Shown here one piece after another: positions 17,907 to 26,545 of a stretch of 64,000 nucleotides of DNA. The position numbers and the translations under genes are program-made. The first letter of the stretch is position 1, and each line of letters begins with the position of its first letter. Below the pieces are notes generated by a model. The model had not been told where the DNA came from. It saw only the letters and a program-made list of their open reading frames with translations, and did no database searches. This stretch comes from Bradyrhizobium rifense (GTDB lineage Bacteria; Pseudomonadota; Alphaproteobacteria; Rhizobiales; Xanthobacteraceae), in assembly GCF_008123425.1 (NCBI RefSeq), contig NZ_VSSS01000026.1, positions 185,730 to 249,729 of the forward strand, read 5' to 3'.

Positions 17907-18940
17907 GCGGGCAGGGCCTTACCGGACTGTCGAGCTGGAGTCGCCGCCTCGTCGCGGCCGGCGTGCTCGTCTGGTGCCTGATCTCGGTATTTCCGCTTTA
18001 TTGGGTGGTGGTGACGGCGTTCAAGACCCCGCCAGGCGTGGTCGGCGGCCCGACCTACGTTCCGTTCGTCGATTTCACGCCGACCCTGCAGCCATTTATT
18101 GATCTCTATCAAGGCATCCGTGGCGAGTTCTTTCGAACCTTCCTGAACTCGACCATCATTGGACTGTCGGCGGCGGCGATCGCGACTGCTGTCGGGGCAA
18201 TGGCGGCTTATGCGCTGGTGAGGTTCGAATTCAGGGTGCGCTTCGGCGCGGGCCTGATCTTCTTCCTGCTCGCGCTCGGCGGCTATCTGCTGTTCAACAA
18301 TACGCTCGGATTTACCAGACCGCAGGCCCTGCTGCTCGCGTTCCCGATCGCGCTTGTCGTTGCGATCGTTTCCAACCGCCTGCCGCTGCCGGGGCCGATC
18401 CTCGGCAACGAGGACATCCTGTTCTGGTTCGTCAGCCAGCGCATGTTCCCGCCGATCGTCACGGCTTTCGCGCTGTATCTGCTCTACAGCGAAATCGGCC
18501 GGCTCGGCTTCCAGCTCATCGACAGCTATGTCGGCATGACGCTGTGCTACGTCGCGTTCTCGCTGCCGATCGTGGTCTGGCTGATGCGCGACTTCTTCGA
18601 GGCCATCCCGATCGAGGTCGAAGAAGCCGCGATGGTCGACAACGTGCCGAGCTGGCGCATCTTCCTCGGCATCGTAGTGCCGATGTCGATGAACGGACTG
18701 CTGGCGACTTTCATGATCACGCTCGCCTTCGTCTGGAACGAGTTCCTGTTCGCGCTGTTCCTGACCAATTCCAGATGGCAGACGCTGCCTATCCTGGTGG
18801 CGGGACAGAATAGCCAGCGCGGCGACGAATGGTGGGCGATCTCGGCTGCGGCGCTCGTCGCCATCATTCCGATGATGATCATGGCAGGTCTGCTCAGCCG
18901 CATGATGCGGTCGGGCCTGCTGCTCGGAGCGATTAAATAG
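17903..18940 (+). CDS. carbohydrate ABC transporter permease (UgpE/MalG type)
   Basis: A 345-residue permease, longer than most MalG-like proteins (about 280), with an N-terminal hydrophobic segment and five or more further segments. The EAA loop is EVEEAAMVDNVPSWRIFLGI and the C-terminal region resembles MalG (AFVWNEFLFALFLT). The extra length falls in an insert around residues 110-180 (FGAGLIFFLLALGGYLLF then RLPLPGPILGNEDILFW), which is unusual. ATG 17903 overlaps the upstream stop; the frame is open further up but there reads through the upstream permease gene. Confidence 0.9.
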   Translation: MSGQGLTGLSSWSRRLVAAGVLVWCLISVFPLYWVVVTAFKTPPGVVGGPTYVPFVDFTPTLQPFIDLYQGIRGEFFRTFLNSTIIGLSAAAIATAVGAMAAYALVRFEFRVRFGAGLIFFLLALGGYLLFNNTLGFTRPQALLLAFPIALVVAIVSNRLPLPGPILGNEDILFWFVSQRMFPPIVTAFALYLLYSEIGRLGFQLIDSYVGMTLCYVAFSLPIVVWLMRDFFEAIPIEVEEAAMVDNVPSWRIFLGIVVPMSMNGLLATFMITLAFVWNEFLFALFLTNSRWQTLPILVAGQNSQRGDEWWAISAAALVAIIPMMIMAGLLSRMMRSGLLLGAIK

Positions 18941-18968
18941 CAAAAACTTATCTAGGGAGGACTGGACG

Positions 18969-20429
18969 ATGTTGCGACGGACGTTTCTGATGCTGACCAC
19001 CTCGCTCGCGATGGCTTGCACCGTGAGCCAGGCGAACGCTGCCTGTAGCCCGGATTACTCCGGCGTCACCCTGACGGTGGCGTCGCAGACCGGACCGTAT
19101 ATCGCCTCCGCGCTCAAGCTCGGCGCGGACGAATGGACCAAGAAGACCTGCGGCAAAGTCAACGTGGTCGAGTTTCCGTGGTCGGAGCTCTACCCGAAGA
19201 TTGTTACGTCGCTGACGGGATCGGACGCGACGTTCGATCTGGTCAGCTTTGCGCCGGCCTGGCTGCCCGACTTCGTCTCCTATCTCAGCGAGATGCCGAA
19301 AGAGATGCAGTCCGGCAAGGATTGGGACGATGTCGAGCCTGCCTATCGCGAGCGCCTGATGGTGTGGGAAGGCAAGATCTATTCGCAGTCGATGGACGGT
19401 GACGTTCACACCTACACCTATCGCACCGACCTGTTCAGCGATCCCAAGGAGAAGGATGCCTTCAAGGCCAAGTACGGCTATGATCTGGCGCCGCCAACGA
19501 CCTGGAAGCAATATCTCGATATCGCGGAGTTCTTCCAGCGCCCTGACAAGGGGCTCTGGGGCACGGCGGAAGCCTTCCGTCGCGGTGGCCAGCAGTTCTG
19601 GTTCTTCTTCAGCCATGCGGCCGCCTATACCAACAACCCGAACTACCCGGGCGCGATGTTCTTCGACCCCGAAACGATGGATGCCCAGATCAACAATCCG
19701 GGCTGGGTGAAGGGATTGGAGGAATACATCCGCGCTTCCAAGCTTGGCCCGCCCAATGCGCTGAACTTCTCGTTCGGCGAGGTCAATGCCGCCGTGGCCG
19801 GTGGCCAGGTGGCCGAGTCGATCGGCTGGGGCGATACCGGCGTGATCGCCGCTGATCCCAAGCAATCGAAGATTTCGGGCGAGGTTGGCTCCGCAGTGCT
19901 GCCCGGCTCTGACGAGATATGGAACGCCAAGACCAAGAAGTGGGACAAGTTCCCGGCGGTGCTGCCGGCACCCTTCATGGCGTTCGGAGGTTGGCAGATT
20001 GCCGTGCCAAAGGTGGGCAAGAACCAGCAGGCGGCATGGGATTTCGTCAAGACGCTGACAAGCCCTGAGGTCTCCGGCCAGGCCGCGATTACCGGCGGTA
20101 CGGGTGTCAACCCATACCGCAAGTCGCACACCACGAATCTGGAGTTGTGGAGCAAGATCTTCTCGCCGCAGGAGGCCAAGGAATATCTCGGCGCCCAGGC
20201 CGACTCCATCAACGGCAAGAACGTCGCGCTCGACATGCGTCTGCCCGGCTATTTCTCCTACACCGAGGTGGTGGAGATCGAGCTTGGCAAGGCGCTGGCC
20301 GGCCAGACCACGCCGCAGGCCGCGCTGGACGCGGTCGCAAAGGAATGGAATCGCCTGACCGACGAGTTCGGCCGCGCGAAGCAACTGGCGGCCTATCGCG
20401 CGGCGATGGGTCTGCCGCCCAAGAACTAG
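18969..20429 (+). CDS. periplasmic carbohydrate-binding protein (solute-binding family 1)
   Basis: A 486-residue extracellular solute-binding protein, family 1. A signal peptide of about 25 residues (FLMLTTSLAMACTVSQANA) precedes ACSPDYSGVTLTVASQTGPY. Family features are the PWSELYPKIVTSL stretch and KTLTSPEVSGQAAI near the C-terminus. A GGGAGGAC site precedes ATG 18969. It partners the two permeases just upstream and the ATPase downstream, from which a strong hairpin separates it. Cysteines in the mature protein (about residues 26 and 60) could form a disulfide. The sugar bound is unknown. Confidence 0.9.
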   Translation: MLRRTFLMLTTSLAMACTVSQANAACSPDYSGVTLTVASQTGPYIASALKLGADEWTKKTCGKVNVVEFPWSELYPKIVTSLTGSDATFDLVSFAPAWLPDFVSYLSEMPKEMQSGKDWDDVEPAYRERLMVWEGKIYSQSMDGDVHTYTYRTDLFSDPKEKDAFKAKYGYDLAPPTTWKQYLDIAEFFQRPDKGLWGTAEAFRRGGQQFWFFFSHAAAYTNNPNYPGAMFFDPETMDAQINNPGWVKGLEEYIRASKLGPPNALNFSFGEVNAAVAGGQVAESIGWGDTGVIAADPKQSKISGEVGSAVLPGSDEIWNAKTKKWDKFPAVLPAPFMAFGGWQIAVPKVGKNQQAAWDFVKTLTSPEVSGQAAITGGTGVNPYRKSHTTNLELWSKIFSPQEAKEYLGAQADSINGKNVALDMRLPGYFSYTEVVEIELGKALAGQTTPQAALDAVAKEWNRLTDEFGRAKQLAAYRAAMGLPPKN

Positions 20430-20446
20430 CTTCCTGCGGAGACTGC

Positions 20447-20474
20447 CCCGGATGATGCGTCAGCATCATCCGGG
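20447..20474 (+). terminator. strong hairpin between the binding-protein and ATPase genes
   Basis: CCCGGATGATGC-GTCA-GCATCATCCGGG is a perfect 12-bp stem with a 4-base loop, 18 bases after the binding-protein stop and followed by CTTTGTTGG. It sits inside an apparent operon. It may be a partial terminator or a 3'-end protecting hairpin that makes binding protein more abundant than ATPase. The following T-run is weak. Confidence 0.7.
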
Positions 20475-20514
20475 CTTTGTTGGCCGTCGATATGAGGGAC
20501 GGAAAAAGGAATCC

Positions 20515-21606
20515 ATGGCGCACGTCGAGATCGAGAACGTCAGCAAGGCATATGGGCCCTACAAGATCATCGAGGGGCTCGATCTGAACGTCGCCGACGA
20601 GGAGTTCGTCGTGCTTGTCGGCCCGTCCGGCTGCGGCAAGACCACGACGTTACGCATGATTGCAGGGCTGGAGGAGGTCACCAGCGGAAACATCCGCATC
20701 GGCAACCGCGACGTGACGCAGCTGCGTCCGGGCTTGCGCAATTGTGCGATGGTGTTCCAGAACTATGCGCTCTATCCGCATATGACGGTAGGGGAGAACA
20801 TCGGCTACGGCATGAAGGTGCGGGGCGATTCACGCGCCAGAATCGCGAAAGCAGTCCAGGACGTGGCACGGGTTCTCGACCTCGAGCCATATCTGGACCG
20901 CCGGCCCAAGCAGCTCTCCGGCGGACAGCGTCAGCGCGTCGCGATCGGCCGTGCCATCGTCCGCAGCCCGGACGTGTTTCTGTTCGACGAGCCATTGTCG
21001 AACCTCGACGCCAAGCTCCGCATCGAGATGCGGACCGAGATCAAGGCGCTGCATCGCCGTCTCGCCAAGACGATCGTCTATGTCACGCACGATCAGGTCG
21101 AGGCGATGACCATGGCGGATCGCGTCGTGGTGATGAATCGCGGCCGAATCGAGCAGGCGGCCGATCCGATCACGATCTACGAGAAGCCCAGCAATCTCTT
21201 CGTCGCGGGCTTCATGGGTGCACCGAGCATGAATTTTATCCATGGCGAGATTGCCGCTCGCGACGGCGCACTGGTCTTCGGCGAGCCGTCGGGTACGGTG
21301 CTGACATTGCCGAAGTCGCGCGAGGCGACCTATGCGGCGAGCGTCGGCAAGCCGGTCGTGCTCGGCGTGCGGCCCGACCATGTGCTCCGGCAAGATGCGC
21401 CGATGGGCTCTTCCGTCCGCCTGATGGTGAAGGACGTGGAGCCGCTCGGGCCGCATACGCTCGTGATTGGAACCGTAGGCGCATTTCCGTTCACGGCTCA
21501 GATGCCGGTCGGTGTCGCAGCGGCGCCGGATCGAGTGATAGACGTCGCTCTTGATCTGGAGCGAACGCACCTTTTCGACAAGGTTTCAGGGAAGGCGATC
21601 TGTTAG
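20515..21606 (+). CDS. carbohydrate ABC transporter ATP-binding protein (UgpC/MalK type)
   Basis: A 363-residue ATPase: Walker A GPSGCGKTT (residues about 37-45), Q-loop VFQNYALYPHM, signature LSGGQRQRVAIGRAI, Walker B VFLFDEPLSNLD and H-loop VTHDQVEAMTM. A C-terminal TOBE-type regulatory domain starts about residue 235 (FMGAPSMNFIHGEI). ATG 20515 follows AAAAAGGAATCC. It energises the two Ugp/Mal-type permeases and closes the catabolic operon. The downstream neighbour is convergent, 25 bases away. Confidence 0.92.
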   Translation: MAHVEIENVSKAYGPYKIIEGLDLNVADEEFVVLVGPSGCGKTTTLRMIAGLEEVTSGNIRIGNRDVTQLRPGLRNCAMVFQNYALYPHMTVGENIGYGMKVRGDSRARIAKAVQDVARVLDLEPYLDRRPKQLSGGQRQRVAIGRAIVRSPDVFLFDEPLSNLDAKLRIEMRTEIKALHRRLAKTIVYVTHDQVEAMTMADRVVVMNRGRIEQAADPITIYEKPSNLFVAGFMGAPSMNFIHGEIAARDGALVFGEPSGTVLTLPKSREATYAASVGKPVVLGVRPDHVLRQDAPMGSSVRLMVKDVEPLGPHTLVIGTVGAFPFTAQMPVGVAAAPDRVIDVALDLERTHLFDKVSGKAIC

Positions 21607-21631
21607 CCGGCGGTGCCGGCCGGGCCTCACC

Positions 21632-22324
21632 TTAAAGCATCGGCTCGAACTGGCAGTGCACGAGCATTTCGGAGACCGACGCATTGTTTGGCAGCATGAG
21701 TGCGGTTTCCGCCAGTCGAGCGATGTCGTCCGGCTGGCTCATCTCGTGACGGGGAATCTCGTCGTCGTTCAGCGTCATGTCGGTGGCTACGTAGCCGGGG
21801 CAGATCACCGTCGCCCGGATGCCGGCCGCGCGACCTTCCCGGCGAATGCCGTGGGTGAGTGCGACCACGGCGAACTTGGTCATGGCGTAGCCGATGTTAC
21901 TTCCCACGCGCTTTCCGGAGAGCGACCCCAGATTGATGACCCGGCCGTGACCGCAGACGGCCAAATGAGGGAGGGTGGCTCTGACGAGGCGCAGGGGTCC
22001 CTTGACGTTGACTCGCCACATTTCATCCAGCTCGTTCTCGCCCTCGTCGGAGACGCGGACCTTCGGATTGATGCCGGCGGTGTTGACGATGGCGTCGACG
22101 CCGCCCCACCGCGCGACCGTTGCGTTCACCCAGGAGACCGGGCTCTTGGCGTCCTCGGCATCATAGCGGTGCGTCATGAGCCTCTCGCTCTCGGCGAGAC
22201 GGCTCGGGTCGCGAAGCCCGGCCGATACCCGGAAGCCCGCGGCCAGAAGCCGCTCGACGACGGCGCGTCCGATGCCGCGCGAAGCTCCCGAGACCATGAC
22301 GATCCGATTACCGACTTCCAACAT
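21632..22324 (-). CDS. short-chain dehydrogenase/reductase
   Basis: A 230-residue cytoplasmic SDR. The cofactor motif SGASRGIG follows the first strand, NTAG replaces the usual NNAG, and catalytic Ser and Tyr-x3-Lys lie in INLGSLSGKRVGSNIGYAMTK. It ends PGYVATDM..., as in classical SDRs. ATG 22324 was preferred over an upstream start adding 13 residues. The substrate is unknown. It is convergent with the sugar operon and divergent from the next SDR, so its assignment to either neighbour locus is open. Confidence 0.88.
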   Translation of the reverse strand: MLEVGNRIVMVSGASRGIGRAVVERLLAAGFRVSAGLRDPSRLAESERLMTHRYDAEDAKSPVSWVNATVARWGGVDAIVNTAGINPKVRVSDEGENELDEMWRVNVKGPLRLVRATLPHLAVCGHGRVINLGSLSGKRVGSNIGYAMTKFAVVALTHGIRREGRAAGIRATVICPGYVATDMTLNDDEIPRHEMSQPDDIARLAETALMLPNNASVSEMLVHCQFEPML

Positions 22325-22561
22325 CGTGGTCCGACTCCCATGGGCGAGCGAAGAGCATCGCAAAATCTAAGGGGATAGTCGCGACGACGAGTAAGAGAAA
22401 TTCACTCTGCCTGCATCGGGTGGGCTTATGGCTCGCGCCCGACGACTTTCGGCCGGGATATTGGATGTCCTTATGAGGGCAGAACAAATCTGCTGTATGC
22501 GTGCGTCGGCCTCCGCACGTAACTTGCCGCCGCTCCGGCTGACGGCAAGAGAACCTTGCGG

Positions 22562-23365
22562 ATGGGATTTTCGGACTACCGAACGGCGTTGGTGACGGGC
22601 GCGTCCTCAGGTATTGGGGCTGCGACGGTTCGGCGCCTCCGCGCCGAGGGGCTTGAGGTTCATGCGCTTGCGCGCGACGCTCGCCGGCTGGCCAGCCTGT
22701 CGGCCGAGACCGGATGCCACGCATGTGCGGTCGATGTGAACGATCTCGATGCCCTGAAGCGCCTTGCGAGCTCGGTCGAATTCGATGTTCTCGTCAACAA
22801 TGCCGGCCAGTCGCGGCGCGGCAATATCCTGGATACGGCGCCTGATGATGTCGACACCCTGGTCGACGTCAATCTGCGCGCGGTCCTGCACCTGACGCGG
22901 TTGATCGCACCAGGCATGGCAAGGCGCAACCGCGGCCACGTGGTCAACGTCTCGTCGATCGCCGGCCACTATGCCTTCGGCGAGAACGCGACGACATTCA
23001 ATTCCTCCGTGGCCTATCACGCGACCAAGGCGGGCATTCATTCACTGTCGCAGCAATTGCGCGTCGATCTCTACGGCACCTGCGTTCGCGTCACCGAAGT
23101 CTCGCCCGGGCGGGTGGCGACGAGCATCTTCCAGAACCAGAACGCCGCCGACAATCCGGATGCCCGCTTCGTCGGAGGCTTCGAGACGCTACAGTCCGAA
23201 GACGTCGCGGATGCCATTGCGTTCGCGGTAGGAGCGCCGGCACGGATGAACGTCGCGACGATCGAGGTCGTACCCACGTTCCAGGTCGTCGGCGAACTGC
23301 GATTTGCGAGCCGATCCGAGGCCGCACGTTTGAAAGACATGAGAAGTGGAGCTGACAATGCCTGA
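22562..23365 (+). CDS. short-chain dehydrogenase/reductase, paralog A (head of the plus-strand Kip operon)
   Basis: A 267-residue SDR with TGASSGIG, NNAG, VNVSSIAGHYAF (catalytic Ser) and YHATK. It is closely similar along its whole length to the SDR at 35285-36043, starting with the same MGFSDYRTALVTGASSGIGA; this copy has a short insert (ENATTFNSSVA) before the active-site Tyr. ATG 22562 was chosen; TTG 22556 is also in frame. The stop overlaps the aminotransferase start by eight bases, so it belongs to that operon. It may oxidise or reduce a hydroxyl/carbonyl intermediate of the pathway; no substrate can be named. Confidence 0.9.
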   Translation: MGFSDYRTALVTGASSGIGAATVRRLRAEGLEVHALARDARRLASLSAETGCHACAVDVNDLDALKRLASSVEFDVLVNNAGQSRRGNILDTAPDDVDTLVDVNLRAVLHLTRLIAPGMARRNRGHVVNVSSIAGHYAFGENATTFNSSVAYHATKAGIHSLSQQLRVDLYGTCVRVTEVSPGRVATSIFQNQNAADNPDARFVGGFETLQSEDVADAIAFAVGAPARMNVATIEVVPTFQVVGELRFASRSEAARLKDMRSGADNA

Positions 23366-24560
23366 ACTCGCAAACCGCCTCAAGACCGTGAAGGTGTCGG
23401 CCTCGGCGGCGATGACGGACAAGGCGCGTGAGCTCCGGGACGCCGGCGTCAAGATCGTAGGCCTGTCGTCCGGCGAGCCCGATTTTCCGACGCCGCCGCA
23501 TGCGATCGAGGCCGCTCATCGGGCAGCCCTTGCCGGCGATACCAAATATCCGGCGCAGCCGGGGACCGTCGCGCTGCGGACCGCCGTCCAGCGCAAGTTC
23601 AAGCGCGAGAACAATCTCGACTACGCCCTCGACGAGATCCTGATTGCCAATGGCGGCAAGCAGATCATCTTCAACGCGCTGTTTGCGACCTGCAATCCCG
23701 GCGACGAGGTCGTCATTCCGGCGCCGGGCTGGATCACCTATGCGGATATCGTTCTTCTGGCGGAGGCGACGCCCATCGCGGTGCCGTGCCCGGAGAACAA
23801 CCAGTTCAAGCTCCGCCCGGCTGACCTGGAGGCGGCGATCACGCCCAGGACGAAGTGGCTGATCCTTAATTTTCCCAACAATCCGACCGGCGCGGCCTGC
23901 ACCCGCGAGGAGATGCGCGCGATCGCTGACGTCATGCTGAAGCACCCCGACATCTGGGTCCTTACCGACGACATCTATGAACATCTCACCTATGATGGTT
24001 TCGAGTTCTGCACCATCGCGGAGGTCGAGCCGAAGCTGAAGAATCGCGTCGTGACCGTGAACGGCGCGTCCAAGGCCTACGCCATGACCGGCTGGCGGGT
24101 CGGCTATTGCGGCGGTCCCAAGGACCTGATTGCGGCGATGAACAATGTCCACGGTCAGGCGACCGGTGGAATCTGCACGGTGAGCCAGGCAGCGGCCGTC
24201 GCGGTCCTGGACGGACCGCAGGACTACCTGAAGGAGCGCGCTGACATCTATCGTGACCGGCGCGATCTGGTGGTGAAGCTTCTCAATCAGATTCCCGGCG
24301 TCACCTGCCACAAGCCGGAAGGGGCCTTCTACGTGTTTCCGAACATCGCCGGTTGCATCGGCAAGACCACGAAGGGCGGCCGACGGCTGGAAACCGATGC
24401 CGACTTCATCTCGGCGCTCCTGGAGGAGCAGCATGTCGCCGCGGTGCCCGGCGGCGCCTACGGTATGAGCCCGTATTTCCGCATTTCCTATGCGACCGAT
24501 ACCGAATCGCTGAAGGAAGGCTGCCGGCGTATCGCGAGCTTCTGCGAAAGCCTGCGCTGA
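23358..24560 (+). CDS. PLP-dependent class I aminotransferase (aspartate aminotransferase-like)
   Basis: A 400-residue fold type I aminotransferase of the AspAT I-gamma group. Visible are SSGEPDFPTPPH, YPAQPG, the substrate-binding NFPNNPTGA, LTDDIYEHL, the PLP lysine in NGASKAYAMTGWRVGY and the C-terminal carboxylate-binding Arg in FRISYATD. ATG 23358 has a GGAG site and overlaps the SDR stop. In this operon it could transaminate the amino acid released from the imported compound. A role as ordinary aspartate aminotransferase cannot be excluded. Confidence 0.92.
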   Translation: MPELANRLKTVKVSASAAMTDKARELRDAGVKIVGLSSGEPDFPTPPHAIEAAHRAALAGDTKYPAQPGTVALRTAVQRKFKRENNLDYALDEILIANGGKQIIFNALFATCNPGDEVVIPAPGWITYADIVLLAEATPIAVPCPENNQFKLRPADLEAAITPRTKWLILNFPNNPTGAACTREEMRAIADVMLKHPDIWVLTDDIYEHLTYDGFEFCTIAEVEPKLKNRVVTVNGASKAYAMTGWRVGYCGGPKDLIAAMNNVHGQATGGICTVSQAAAVAVLDGPQDYLKERADIYRDRRDLVVKLLNQIPGVTCHKPEGAFYVFPNIAGCIGKTTKGGRRLETDADFISALLEEQHVAAVPGGAYGMSPYFRISYATDTESLKEGCRRIASFCESLR

Positions 24561-24781
24561 CCAAGCGTCGATATGTCAGGGGGCTTGGCCCTCGGCGGAG
24601 AACGAAAGATGCATCCAGCGGCATTTGTCGACCAAGATCGGAGCAGTATGCCGAACCAACTGTCATAATCCTTCTTAATGCCCCTAAACGAAGATGTTCT
24701 TGGTCCTGTAGGATGTCGACGCATAAGCTTTGTGCAAAGAGGGGTATTGCCTTGGTATCGCGCAGTCGAGGACGGCCAGCG

Positions 24782-25714
24782 ATGACCACCAGCGACGATG
24801 CGGTGGCGGTCTTGGGTGTTCAAGCTCCACCGGCAACCCGGTGGGCGTCTCGGTGGCGTCTGGCTCTGCCGGTCGGGCTTCTCGCCGTCCCGATGCTGGC
24901 ATTCCTGACATACTTCTTCTTCTATCCGGCACTGGGGCTGCTGTTCTCGAGCATCCAGACACAGGACAGCCGCGGCATCATCGGCCGTCCGTTCACGCTT
25001 GCGCACTACGCCCGCCTGATCAACGTCGAGCTCTACGCACGCGTGCTCTGGACGACGCTGCGGATCAGCATCATCACCTCCGCGCTCGCGACAGTGCTCG
25101 CCTATCCGGTTGCGCTGGTGATGGTCAAGAGCCGTCCGACGGTCACGCGCATCATCACCTTGATCGTCATCGCACCCCTGATCGTCAGCGTGGTCGTTCG
25201 TGGATACGGCTGGCAGCTCGTGCTCCAGAACGGTCCGAAGGGGATGCTGAACTGGATCCTGATGACACTGCATATCGTCGATGCCCCGATATCGGTCCTC
25301 TACACCGAGGTCGCCGTTGTCATCGGGTCGCTGCACGTATTCTTCCCGATGATGGTTCTGCCGCTGGCCTCGGCTCTCGGCAAGATCGATCCCAACCTCG
25401 AAGATGCAGCCCGGATGCTGGGCGCGCCGTGGTGGAAGGTGTTCCTCCGCGTGACGCTGCCGTTGAGCATGCCCGGCTTCGTGGCGGGATTTACCCTGGT
25501 ATTCTCGCTCACCGCCGGCTCCTTCGTCATTCCTGCGATCCTGGGCGGCGCTTCAGCGATCATGCTCGGCAATCTGATCGAGCAGCAGATCTTCGTCGTC
25601 TACGACTGGCCGTTCGGCGCCGCGATTGCCGCCGTTCTCGTCGGCCTGGTCCTCGCGGTGAACGGCGTTTCGATGTGGCTTCTGGAAGGCCGGCGTCTCA
25701 GGAGGCCCGACTGA
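24782..25714 (+). CDS. ABC transporter permease (PotB/spermidine-putrescine type)
   Basis: A 310-residue permease with six to seven membrane segments; the N-terminal one is LPVGLLAVPMLAFLTYFFFY. The EAA-type loop EDAARMLGAPWWKVFLRVTLP resembles PotB/PotH family permeases for polyamines and related cations. ATG 24782 has a GAGG site; the long open frame upstream overlaps the aminotransferase gene and shows no homology. A 221-bp gap after the aminotransferase gene could hold an internal promoter. The stop overlaps the next ATG (TGATG). Confidence 0.9.
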   Translation: MTTSDDAVAVLGVQAPPATRWASRWRLALPVGLLAVPMLAFLTYFFFYPALGLLFSSIQTQDSRGIIGRPFTLAHYARLINVELYARVLWTTLRISIITSALATVLAYPVALVMVKSRPTVTRIITLIVIAPLIVSVVVRGYGWQLVLQNGPKGMLNWILMTLHIVDAPISVLYTEVAVVIGSLHVFFPMMVLPLASALGKIDPNLEDAARMLGAPWWKVFLRVTLPLSMPGFVAGFTLVFSLTAGSFVIPAILGGASAIMLGNLIEQQIFVVYDWPFGAAIAAVLVGLVLAVNGVSMWLLEGRRLRRPD

Positions 25715-26517
25715 TGGACGAGCGGTTTTCCGGCTTCGGCGCCTTCATCCTCTACACCATCACCGGCGGCGTGATGCTGTTCATCCTGGCGCCGCTGCTA
25801 CTCGTCATGGCGGTGTCGGTTTCCGATTCCTATTTCGTGACGTTCCCGCCGCAGGGCTTCACGCTGAAATGGTATGCCAAGGTTCTCCAGGACCGAGACT
25901 TCCTCGAGGCGATGCGGCTGAGCATTCTGCTCGCGCTCGGCACGACGGCGGGCTCGCTCCTGTTCGGTGTGCCCGCGGCCTTTGCGTTGGTTCGTGGCAA
26001 GTTCTTTGGACTGGGAGCGATCAAGGGGTTCTTGCTGTCGCCGCTGATTTTCCCGGCGCTGGTCACGGGCCTGGCATTGCTTCAGGTCCTGACCAAGCTT
26101 GGCTCGCAGGATGCGCGGCTCAACCTCCTGATCGGGCACGTGGTCGTGACGTCGCCCTATGTTATCCGCACCGTCGTCACCAGCCTCCAGCTCGTGGATG
26201 AGAATCTGGAGGATGCCGCGCGCACCCTCGGCGCAAACCGGCTGACGACCTTCTGGCGCGTCACGCTGCCGCAGATCGCCTCGGGCGTCGCCGCCGGCGG
26301 GCTGTTCGCCTTCATGGTGTCCTTCGACAATTATCCGGTCACGATGTGGCTGGCGAACTCGGAATACTCGCCCGTGCCGCTCGTTCTAATGCGGCAACTG
26401 GTCAACGTCTTTGATCCTTCCGTGCCGGCGATGTCGACGATCATCATTCTGATGGCGATGGTCGGCGTGCTGCTGCTGGAGAAACTGGTCGGCCTTCGCC
26501 GCGCGCTGGCTGCCTGA
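25714..26517 (+). CDS. ABC transporter permease (PotC/spermidine-putrescine type)
   Basis: A 267-residue permease with about six membrane segments and the loop EDAARTLGANRLTTFWRVTLP. Family features include SVSDSYFVTFPPQGFTLKWY, like the PotC/PotI pattern with its F-P-x-GF-x-L-x-WY motif. AGGAGGCCC precedes ATG 25714, and the start overlaps the PotB-type stop. It would pair with the preceding permease as a heterodimer. Confidence 0.9.
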   Translation: MDERFSGFGAFILYTITGGVMLFILAPLLLVMAVSVSDSYFVTFPPQGFTLKWYAKVLQDRDFLEAMRLSILLALGTTAGSLLFGVPAAFALVRGKFFGLGAIKGFLLSPLIFPALVTGLALLQVLTKLGSQDARLNLLIGHVVVTSPYVIRTVVTSLQLVDENLEDAARTLGANRLTTFWRVTLPQIASGVAAGGLFAFMVSFDNYPVTMWLANSEYSPVPLVLMRQLVNVFDPSVPAMSTIIILMAMVGVLLLEKLVGLRRALAA

Positions 26518-26545
26518 TGTGCATTGGTAGATGGAGATCGGACCC

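Noticed and set aside
18948..20384. 478-codon open frame on the minus strand opposite the sugar-binding protein gene
   Set aside because: Arginine/leucine-rich shadow translation without homology; the plus-strand gene has signal peptide, ribosome site and family motifs.
21606..21620. GCCGGC-GGT-GCCGGC between convergent genes
   Set aside because: Self-complementary GC runs are frequent by chance in this DNA; not distinctive enough for a terminator call.
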